Shown here piece after piece: positions 1 to 6,494 of a DNA stretch of 26,176 nucleotides. The notes under the pieces were generated by a model that saw nothing but the letters and a program-made list of their open reading frames with translations, did not search any database and was not told where the DNA came from. Numbering within the stretch: position 1 is the first letter of the stretch; every line of letters begins with the position of its first letter. The translations under genes were made by a program, and so were the position numbers. The DNA is from an uncultured Succinivibrio sp. (lineage in GTDB: Bacteria; Pseudomonadota; Gammaproteobacteria; Enterobacterales; Succinivibrionaceae). The stretch covers positions 1 through 26,176 of the forward strand of contig CAAGLL010000009.1 in the NCBI GenBank assembly GCA_900770725.1. The letters run 5' to 3'.

Positions 1-51
1 AGCGGACTCTTAATCCGTTGGTCGCGGGTTCGACCCCCTCACAACCCACCA
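1..51 (+). tRNA. tRNA-Lys(CTT), 5' part missing at window edge
   Basis: This is the 3' portion of a tRNA gene, from the anticodon stem to the encoded CCA. It is identical, base for base, to the last 51 bases of the complete tRNA-Lys gene at 80-155. The anticodon loop CTCTTAA gives anticodon CTT, which reads AAG. The 5' half lies before the window. A 28-base spacer separates it from the next copy, so the two form a tandem duplication, probably in one transcript. Confidence 0.93.
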
Positions 52-79
52 CCGCAGTGCAGATCAAATATTTTCGGCC

Positions 80-155
80 GGGTTGTTAGCTCAGTTGGTA
101 GAGCAGCGGACTCTTAATCCGTTGGTCGCGGGTTCGACCCCCTCACAACCCACCA
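80..155 (+). tRNA. tRNA-Lys(CTT)
   Basis: Complete 76-base tRNA. The acceptor stem GGGTTGT/ACAACCC is perfect, followed by discriminator A and encoded CCA. The D-loop region TAGCTCAGTTGGTAGAGC is typical, and the anticodon stem GCGGA/TCCGT closes loop CTCTTAA with anticodon CTT (lysine, AAG). The T-loop is TTCGACC. The T-stem GCGGG/CCCTC has a C-T mismatch at its second pair, and the partial upstream copy has the same mismatch. Coding regions nearby use AAG heavily for lysine, which fits a dedicated CTT tRNA. Confidence 0.95.
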
Positions 156-181
156 CCGAAAAACCATTCCCCATTCCTAGC

Positions 182-258
182 GGACGTTTAGCTCAGTTGG
201 TTAGAGCATCTGCCTTACAAGCAGGGGGTCACAGGTCCGAGTCCTGTAACGTCCACCA
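182..258 (+). tRNA. tRNA-Val(TAC)
   Basis: Complete 77-base tRNA with acceptor stem GGACGTT/AACGTCC, discriminator A and encoded CCA. The anticodon loop CTTACAA gives anticodon TAC, for valine. The T-stem ACAGG/CCTGT is perfect, but its loop reads TCCGAGT, so position 55 appears to be C rather than the nearly universal T. It lies 26 bases after tRNA-Lys and probably belongs to the same transcript. The next coding region starts only 29 bases downstream. Confidence 0.94.
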
Positions 259-287
259 GGTGCTTCTCCGCAAGGCTTGAACACGCC

Positions 288-998
288 ATGCACCAAGCTC
301 ATGTGAAGATCAAAAGCAAGGGCCGCATCCTTGCAGTCGAGTCCTTTGCCGATCCCTATACGCTTGAGAACTCCTATCTTGTGCGTACCGCTCCGGGGCG
401 GGCGCTGGTAATCGACCCGAACCCAAGCCCATGCCTCTTAAGGCGCCTGTCTGAGATCGGGGCAGGGCAGCTTACTGTTGCACTCACCCACGCCCACGCC
501 GACCACATCTGCGGCATCGCGCAGCTCATGGAGCGCTTGAGCCTGCGCATCATCTGCTCCGACCTCTGCGCCCCCAGGCTCATGGCCCCTTCAAAGACCG
601 GGCTTGAGTTCCTGCTCGTGATGCTCAGGATGCAGGACATGCGCGACGGCGGGCACCGCGAGGACGGGTTTGAAAGGGAGTACCGCCCCTGCCGCGCCCG
701 GGCGATGATCACGTTTAAAAACGGTCTCACCCTCAACGAGGGCAGCCACGCTCTGCGCTTCATTCCCGCCCCCGGGCACTCTCCGGGGTCGTGCATCATC
801 GTGCTCGATAACGCATGCGCCTTCACAGGCGACAGCCTGTTTCCTGACCGCGCGGCGGTGACCCGCTTCCCGCGCGGCTCCACCAGGGACTATCTCTCAA
901 TTGCCGTCCCTGCGCTGAAGTCGCTGCCGCCATGCATGCAGGCCTTCCCGGGCCATGGCGCGCCCTTCCTCATGCGCGAGGGCGTCTTCTCCTCCTGA
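288..998 (+). CDS. Metallo-beta-lactamase-fold hydrolase (glyoxalase II-like)
   Basis: A 236-residue cytoplasmic protein of the metallo-beta-lactamase superfamily. The metal-binding set is complete: THAHADH at residues 67-73 (H68, H70, D72, H73), APGHSPGS (H164), FTGDSLF (D182) and FPGHGAPF (H223). These residues normally hold two metal ions that activate water for ester, thioester or amide hydrolysis. The layout resembles glyoxalase II-like stand-alone hydrolases, but the substrate cannot be read from the sequence. It begins 29 bases after tRNA-Val with no visible promoter, so it may be transcribed by read-through from the tRNA genes. The ribosome-binding site before ATG 288 is poor, with AAGG about 12 bases away; GTG at 303 is an alternative start. 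A terminator follows the stop codon. Confidence 0.88.
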   Translation: MHQAHVKIKSKGRILAVESFADPYTLENSYLVRTAPGRALVIDPNPSPCLLRRLSEIGAGQLTVALTHAHADHICGIAQLMERLSLRIICSDLCAPRLMAPSKTGLEFLLVMLRMQDMRDGGHREDGFEREYRPCRARAMITFKNGLTLNEGSHALRFIPAPGHSPGSCIIVLDNACAFTGDSLFPDRAAVTRFPRGSTRDYLSIAVPALKSLPPCMQAFPGHGAPFLMREGVFSS

Positions 999-1021
999 TA
1001 AGTGCGCCATAAGGCGCAAAG

Positions 1022-1055
1022 GCGCGCGTTTTTGAGAAAACGCCGCGCGTTTTTT
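1022..1055 (+). terminator. Rho-independent terminator after the MBL hydrolase
   Basis: The arms GCGCGCGTTTT and AAAACGCCGCGC pair with one bulged C around a short TGAG loop, and a run of six T follows (1050-1055). It ends the tRNA/hydrolase transcription unit before cfa. Confidence 0.8.
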
Positions 1056-1085
1056 CAACAAGCTCAGGCTTGCCCGCGCGGGATC

Positions 1086-1091
1086 TATAAT
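1086..1091 (+). promoter_or_regulatory. Possible -10 box for cfa
   Basis: A perfect TATAAT lies 50 bases before the cfa start codon, just after the terminator. The bases 16-18 upstream (around CTCAGG) do not resemble a sigma70 -35 box, so only the -10 element is supported. An activator or alternative sigma factor could be involved. Confidence 0.45.
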
Positions 1092-1140
1092 CGGATCCAT
1101 CGTTGCGGCGTCAAGAAAATCAAGAAGAAAGGAGGTCGGA

Positions 1141-2325
1141 ATGTTCAATAAGATCGCGGCAGGGTTCATCTTCGATTACCTCAAGCGCTTTGACAAATAC
1201 CCGTTTGCAGCCGAGGCAGGCGGCAAGACCGTCAACATCGGCACGGGCAAGCCCCTCTTCAAGATCATCTTCCACGACGACATCCCCAAGACGAGGCTTT
1301 TGACCTCGACCTCCCTTGCGCTTGGCGACGCCTACATCGACAAGAAGATCGAGCTTGAGGGCGATCTCTTCACCGCGCTCTCCTGCCTGCTCTCCCAGGC
1401 CGACAAGTTCGTGCTCAAGCGCCGCTCGCTTTCGATCATCAGGCTGCTGAACCCCTCGGAGTCCGAGAGGAACCAGAAGAAGGAAGTCTCCTCCCACTAC
1501 GACCTCGGCAACGACTTCTACAAGCTCTGGCTCGATCCGACCATGACCTACTCCTGCGCCTACTTCAAGAACGAGGGCGAGACCCTCGAGCAGGCCCAGC
1601 GCGACAAGGTCCACCACATCCTGGAGAAGCTGTACTTGAAGCCCGGCATGACGCTTCTGGACATCGGCTGCGGCTGGGGCTACCTGCTAATCGAGGCTGC
1701 CAAGCAGTACGGCGTCGAGGGCTATGGCTGCACCCTTTCAAAGGAGCAGTACAAGAAGGGCTGCGACAGGGTGCGCGAGGCCGGGCTTGAGGGCAAGGTG
1801 CACATCGAGCTCGGGGACTACCGCGATCTCCCAGCCCGCGGCAAGACCTTCGATCGCCTCGTGAGCGTGGGCATGCTCGAGCACGTTGGGCGCAAGAACT
1901 ACAAGCTCTACATGGAGACCTGCTCGAAGCTCCTGAAGGACAAGGGCCTCTTCCTGCTGCACTACATCAGCGGCGCCGACGAGGTCTCGGCCAACCCGTG
2001 GATCCGCAAGCACATCTTCCCCGGCGGGACCATACCCTCGCTGCGCGAGATCATCTACAACGCTTACGAGAAGGACGTCGGCTTCATGGTGCTCGACGTC
2101 GAGTCGCTCAGGCGCCACTACTACAAGACGCTCATGTGCTGGTACCAGAACTTCCAGAAAGTGCGCGACCAGGTCATGGCCGATCGCGGCGAGGCCTTCT
2201 GCCGCATGTGGGACCTCTACCTGTGCGGCTGCGCTGCGGCTTTCGAGCTTGGCAACGTCGATCTCCACCAGATCCTCTTCTCAAAGGGCGCGAACAACGA
2301 TCTCCCGATGACCCGCTGGTTCTGA
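1141..2325 (+). CDS. cfa: Cyclopropane-fatty-acyl-phospholipid synthase
   Basis: A 394-residue SAM-dependent enzyme that adds a methylene bridge across the double bond of unsaturated acyl chains in membrane phospholipids, making the membrane more resistant to acid and other stresses. Residues 119-145 hold the family signature (SSHYDLGNDFY...YSCAYF). The SAM-binding glycine motif LDIGCGWG is at about 173-180. EHVGRKNY, FPGGTIPS and the C-terminal LCGCAAAFELG stretch correspond to conserved Cfa active-site regions, the last carrying the conserved cysteine. Length matches the roughly 380-residue family. The ATG is fixed by a strong AAGGAGG at 1129-1135. It stands alone between a terminator and a hairpin. 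Confidence 0.96.
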   Translation: MFNKIAAGFIFDYLKRFDKYPFAAEAGGKTVNIGTGKPLFKIIFHDDIPKTRLLTSTSLALGDAYIDKKIELEGDLFTALSCLLSQADKFVLKRRSLSIIRLLNPSESERNQKKEVSSHYDLGNDFYKLWLDPTMTYSCAYFKNEGETLEQAQRDKVHHILEKLYLKPGMTLLDIGCGWGYLLIEAAKQYGVEGYGCTLSKEQYKKGCDRVREAGLEGKVHIELGDYRDLPARGKTFDRLVSVGMLEHVGRKNYKLYMETCSKLLKDKGLFLLHYISGADEVSANPWIRKHIFPGGTIPSLREIIYNAYEKDVGFMVLDVESLRRHYYKTLMCWYQNFQKVRDQVMADRGEAFCRMWDLYLCGCAAAFELGNVDLHQILFSKGANNDLPMTRWF

Positions 2326-2334
2326 GCAAAAGCC

Positions 2335-2364
2335 ATGGCAAGGCCCCGCAAGGGGCCTTGCCAT
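2335..2364 (+). terminator. Strong hairpin after cfa, probable terminator
   Basis: A perfect 13-bp stem (ATGGCAAGGCCCC pairing with its complement) closes a GCAA tetraloop ten bases after the cfa stop. The T-tract is minimal (TTCAAG), so it may act as a weak or bidirectional terminator or protect the mRNA 3' end. Confidence 0.6.
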
Positions 2365-2509
2365 TCAAGACTCGGCAATCCTTCCTGAAGCTTCCTCCCA
2401 AGCATCTCAACTTCCGCGATTTTTCTTCTTTAATCTTCTGATCCTCAAATTAAAATCTCCGCATTAGGCTGGAAAATGTGCGCTGGAATTGACTGCCAAG
2501 AAAATCAGA

Positions 2510-2537
2510 TTAAGAAAACATCTCCCATTTGTATAAT
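2510..2537 (+). promoter_or_regulatory. Promoter of the Srf gene block
   Basis: TATAAT at 2532-2537, directly preceded by TG, is paired with a TTAAGA -35-like hexamer at 2510-2515 (16-base spacer). The region 2410-2540 is markedly AT-rich compared with the flanking genes. Transcription would begin near 2544, about 20 bases before the first start codon. A TTGACT at 2489-2494 is too far from this -10 to be its -35. No other good promoter is seen until 19.4 kb. Confidence 0.6.
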
Positions 2538-2563
2538 GGGCATCAGGTTCAAATCAGAGGACA

Positions 2564-5500
2564 TTGAAGGTGCTCGCTCCAGTATCAAAGACCAATGAAA
2601 ACTCCATCAGCCTCATCGAGAACTCGGGGATCCAGTTCATCGACATGGAGTTTGCGCTAAACCCCAACTCGGAGGCCGGCAGGGAACTGTCCGAGATCTA
2701 CATGATCCCGATGCTCGACCGCGCTGGCAAGGAGTCGCACCTGGCGCTGCTGGAGCGCAATCCATCAGGCGATCTGGTGCTTCCGGGCGCGCGCGACGGC
2801 CGCAAGTACAGCGACGGCGACAGCAAGGTGGTCTCCCGCGAGTTCTCCGAGGTCGTGAAGGCTTACGACGGGATCTGGTTCCCGGTGCCTTACTTCACCA
2901 CCAATGTCTTAGACGAGAAGGGCCTCATGAACCCCAACGGCAGGGACGTCGGCCCGCTCAACTGGGCGCGCGCCCGCGTAGTGCGCATCGACCAGCCACA
3001 CACCTACCGCGTGGTCTTCGCGTTTGACACCTCGCTGCAGAAGGACTTCGTGCAGCACTACTTCGCCCCCAGCGAGCGCGACCGCCAGTCGGGGTCGAAC
3101 TTCGCGCTGGCGTGGCGCGACGGCGGCTCGGAGCTCCTGACCCCCGGCGAGAACGGCATCAGCTGGGTGCGCGAGTGGGCCAAGAGCGTCTACGAGCAGC
3201 GCTGCTGCTTCGACGAGATGGGGCAGAAGTACGATCAGGACACCATCGAGGACAACGAGAAGCACCTGCTGCACGAGGCCTACTACCTCTCGATGCTCCG
3301 CATCATCGGCACCAAGGCCAACCCCGGCCGCATCAAGATCTGCTCGCTGGGCCGCAGCACCGAGCCTGCCGTGGAGGCGAGCCTGGTGCTCGACGTCGGC
3401 AACTCGAGATCCTGCGGGCTCATCTTCGAGGACGACGGCGAGAACCGCACCGATCTTTTGAGGGTCTCCAAGCTCACGCTGCGCGATCTGAGCGCGCCTG
3501 AGCAGATCTACGACGATCCATTCGAGAGCCGCATCGAGTTCTCCCGCGCCGACTTCGACTTCGACGGCCGCTCGGCGCGCTCTGGCAGGGCCGACGCGTT
3601 CTCCTGGCCCTCGCTTGCCAGGGTGGGGCGCGAGGCTGCAAACCTTGCGAACCTGCGCACCGGCAACGAGGGCGCGACCGGGCTCAACTCGCCCAAGCGC
3701 TACCTGTGGAACGAGAAGCTCGACAAGCAGCACGACGAGTGGTCGCTCAACCCCAATTCCTATTCCTACAGCTACGATCCGCGCCAGGGCGGCTGCCGCG
3801 TCGTGAAGTCCGACCGCCGCTATCCGTCGGGGATCCCTGCAAACCCGCGCCCGGTCTGCGACTTCATAAACTCAAGCGGCGACGCGCTCTTTGCCTGCGA
3901 GGACAACAAGCGCAACATGCTCGCCCGCTACTCGGGCAAGTCCTGCATGACCTTCCTATTGCTTGAGATCTTCCTGCAGGCGCTCACGCAGATAAACAGC
4001 GTGCTCTTCCGCGGAAGCTCGGGGAACAAGGACCGCCCGCGCCGCCTCAAGGCCGTGGTGCTCACGACCCCGCCCTCGATGCCCGCCTATGAGCGCGAGA
4101 TCTACCGCGGCTGCGCCTACGAGGCGCTGGGGATCCTCTGGAAGTGCATGAGCTACGACACCACTCCGGCAACCGAGATAAGGCTCCCTTCAGCCATCAC
4201 CAATGAGATAAACCCGCCGTACCCGGACGTCATCGTCAACTGGGACGAGGCGGAGGCGGCGCAGATCGTTTACCTCTACAACGAGACCCAGTACGTGATG
4301 GGCGGCAACGCCAAGCCCTTCCTCAGGATGCTGCGCCGCAGCGACGCTGACGGGCGCTTTGGCGAGTGCCTGCACCTGCACGGCGGCATGGGCGCGGATC
4401 TCGAGCTCTTCTCGGCGCGCATCGCCTCCATCGACATCGGCGGCGGCACCACCGATCTCGTGGCGACCGACTACTACTTCCCCAAGGAGGCCAACGAGGA
4501 GAGCGCCAACGTCACCGCGCGCGAGGTGCTGCGCGAGGGCTTCAAGATCGCAGGCGACGACATCGTGCTCCAGGTGATCCAGCGCTACATCCTAGGCCAG
4601 CTTGCCAAGCTCCTGGACTCCAAGGAGAGCGTGCTCTCAGACCGCGTGCTCTCGAAGGTCTTCGGCAAGGGCAGCGACTCGAGCTCGCAGTTCATAAACC
4701 GCCGCCGCCAGGCAGCAGAAGAGCTTTTGATCTACCCAGCCCGCAGGATCATCAACCACTTGGAGCTCCTGCCCAAGCTCGGCCCCGTGCCCAAGGCCAT
4801 CGTCACCGGCACGCTGGGGCAGTGGCTTTCGGGCACCGAGAAGTGCCCCGAGGGCGTGGCGCTGCACGATGGCGCGGCCATGGAGCCTGAGAAGGAGACG
4901 CTCGACTTTGTGAACAAGGCAAACGGCGATCCTGACTTGAAGCGCGTGTGGCCGGGCTTTGACATCCTCAAGGACTTCACGCTCAGCGTGGACCTAGTCG
5001 AGGTGAACCGCAGGATCGTCCAGGGAGGCTTTGACATCTCCCGCCCGCTCTCGGCGCTGTGCGCCCTGTGCGCGCTCTACAAGCCCGACCTCTTGATCCT
5101 CACCGGGCGGCCCTCCAGGATCCCCGGGGTGCGGGAGTTCTTCTTAGAGCGCGTGGGCATGCCGTCCTCGCGCGTGATCCTGCTCTCCGAGTACTCCTGC
5201 TCGAGCAGCTGGTACCCGCTTGCGACCAATGGCCTCAAGATCGGCGACACCAAGGCCACCGTGGCCATGGGCGCAGCCATCGCCTGCATGAAGTCCTCGA
5301 CCAGGGCCATCTCGAACTTCCGCTTCGACCTCAAGATGCCGGCCGTGCCCAACAACATAAGGTACTTGGGCCACATCGACAGCCGCAACCAGGTGAGCTC
5401 GCCAGTGTGCCGCTTCGCCTCGCTTGGCGAGATCATGAGGGCCTGCGGCGATCAGGAGGGCGAGGAGGGCTTCATCCCGAACGACAAGTCGCTGGAGCCC

Positions 5501-6481
5501 AGGCTCCTCCAGGAGCCCACCTTCGAGTACGAGGAGGGGGACAAGGCCCAAAGCAGCGCTATCTTCCGCGACCGCCACGTGCTCCCCGACTGCCTGGGCT
5601 TTCGGCAGTTCAAGAGCAGCAACGATCCTGCCGTGCCTGAGAACTACCCGGCTACGCCGCTTTTCAGCGTCGATGTGATCACGGGGCCCGAGGAGGTCAG
5701 GCGCGTGCGCAGGATGGCCGCGCTGAGCTTCTTCGATGAGCGCGACATGGACGCGCTCACCGATCCTGAGACTACCCCGCTGGAGCCGCAGCAGGTCGAG
5801 GAGTGCCAGGCGCTCAAGGCCGGGCACGCCAAGGTAGTGGACGGCATCGACAGCGGCAGCGATCAAAAGGTCCAGGAGTTTGCCGCCCAGACCGAGCAGC
5901 AGCGCACTGCCGCAGCCGAGAGCCAGGCCAGGCAGGAGCTTGAGAGCCAGAAGCCCACGGGATTGCTTGCCGGCATGAAGATGAAGGGCTGGGAGGCCAA
6001 GGTCCAGGCGCGCAAGGGCGAGCTCTATGCCTCCTTCCAGCAGATGGCCGACGATCTCATGGCCAAGAAGAAGGATGAGCTCAAGGCGGCCGAGCGCGAG
6101 CGCTATATGACCGAAGTGCGCACCAAGCTCAACGAGTGGTACACCGCGACCTTGAAGGAGTCGATGGACGGCTTTGAGCGCGTCCAGGCGGCCAACCGCG
6201 ACCAGAAGCCCTTCGAGGTGCGCTTCAAGATCGAGTCGCGCCAGGAGCCGCCAGTCGAGCGCCTGAACGCGCTCTGGAAGGAGATCGGCAACACCGACAA
6301 CCACCGCAACTCGCTAGGCGGGGTGCCCAGGCTCATGCTGCCCAAGCTCAAGGAGGTCAGATCCGGCAACGCCAACGTCATGGACTACGTGGTGCTCCAG
6401 GTCAAGACCGTGAACCAGAACGGCGAGCAGTATTGGAACGACACCGGCCTCGTCTACACCGCAAGCGCGGTCGCACGCTGA
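2564..6481 (+). CDS. srfB: SrfB-family actin-like ATPase
   Basis: A 1305-residue cytoplasmic protein of the SrfB family, annotated as a virulence factor in enterobacteria but mechanistically unclear. Three motifs of the actin/Hsp70/FtsA fold appear in the right order: phosphate-1 LDVGNSRS (about 276-283), phosphate-2 DIGGGTTDL (624-632) and adenosine motif LTGRPSRIPG (846-855). No membrane segment is seen. Residues around 1085-1200 are charged, with EAKVQARKGEL and KKKDELKAAERER, and likely form a coiled coil. It is longer than the roughly 1000 residues I recall for enterobacterial SrfB. TTG 2564 is the annotated start, but GTG 2570 sits at better spacing (9 bases) from AGAGG at 2556-2560. 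First gene of the block, 13 bases before srfC. Confidence 0.82.
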   Translation: MKVLAPVSKTNENSISLIENSGIQFIDMEFALNPNSEAGRELSEIYMIPMLDRAGKESHLALLERNPSGDLVLPGARDGRKYSDGDSKVVSREFSEVVKAYDGIWFPVPYFTTNVLDEKGLMNPNGRDVGPLNWARARVVRIDQPHTYRVVFAFDTSLQKDFVQHYFAPSERDRQSGSNFALAWRDGGSELLTPGENGISWVREWAKSVYEQRCCFDEMGQKYDQDTIEDNEKHLLHEAYYLSMLRIIGTKANPGRIKICSLGRSTEPAVEASLVLDVGNSRSCGLIFEDDGENRTDLLRVSKLTLRDLSAPEQIYDDPFESRIEFSRADFDFDGRSARSGRADAFSWPSLARVGREAANLANLRTGNEGATGLNSPKRYLWNEKLDKQHDEWSLNPNSYSYSYDPRQGGCRVVKSDRRYPSGIPANPRPVCDFINSSGDALFACEDNKRNMLARYSGKSCMTFLLLEIFLQALTQINSVLFRGSSGNKDRPRRLKAVVLTTPPSMPAYEREIYRGCAYEALGILWKCMSYDTTPATEIRLPSAITNEINPPYPDVIVNWDEAEAAQIVYLYNETQYVMGGNAKPFLRMLRRSDADGRFGECLHLHGGMGADLELFSARIASIDIGGGTTDLVATDYYFPKEANEESANVTAREVLREGFKIAGDDIVLQVIQRYILGQLAKLLDSKESVLSDRVLSKVFGKGSDSSSQFINRRRQAAEELLIYPARRIINHLELLPKLGPVPKAIVTGTLGQWLSGTEKCPEGVALHDGAAMEPEKETLDFVNKANGDPDLKRVWPGFDILKDFTLSVDLVEVNRRIVQGGFDISRPLSALCALCALYKPDLLILTGRPSRIPGVREFFLERVGMPSSRVILLSEYSCSSSWYPLATNGLKIGDTKATVAMGAAIACMKSSTRAISNFRFDLKMPAVPNNIRYLGHIDSRNQVSSPVCRFASLGEIMRACGDQEGEEGFIPNDKSLEPRLLQEPTFEYEEGDKAQSSAIFRDRHVLPDCLGFRQFKSSNDPAVPENYPATPLFSVDVITGPEEVRRVRRMAALSFFDERDMDALTDPETTPLEPQQVEECQALKAGHAKVVDGIDSGSDQKVQEFAAQTEQQRTAAAESQARQELESQKPTGLLAGMKMKGWEAKVQARKGELYASFQQMADDLMAKKKDELKAAERERYMTEVRTKLNEWYTATLKESMDGFERVQAANRDQKPFEVRFKIESRQEPPVERLNALWKEIGNTDNHRNSLGGVPRLMLPKLKEVRSGNANVMDYVVLQVKTVNQNGEQYWNDTGLVYTASAVAR

Positions 6482-6494
6482 GGGAGGATTTGAG

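Noticed and set aside
83..280. 65-codon frame across the tRNA genes
   Set aside because: It is a translation of tRNA-Lys and tRNA-Val sequence and not a protein gene.
2489..2494. TTGACT as the -35 box of the srfB promoter
   Set aside because: It is 37 bases from the TATAAT, far outside the 15-19 base spacing, and no -10 box lies at the right distance.
5144..6304. 386-codon open frame on the minus strand inside srfB
   Set aside because: It lies wholly opposite a well-supported gene, its translation is dominated by Leu/Ala/Gly/His, typical of the complement of GC-rich codons, and no motif is recognisable.
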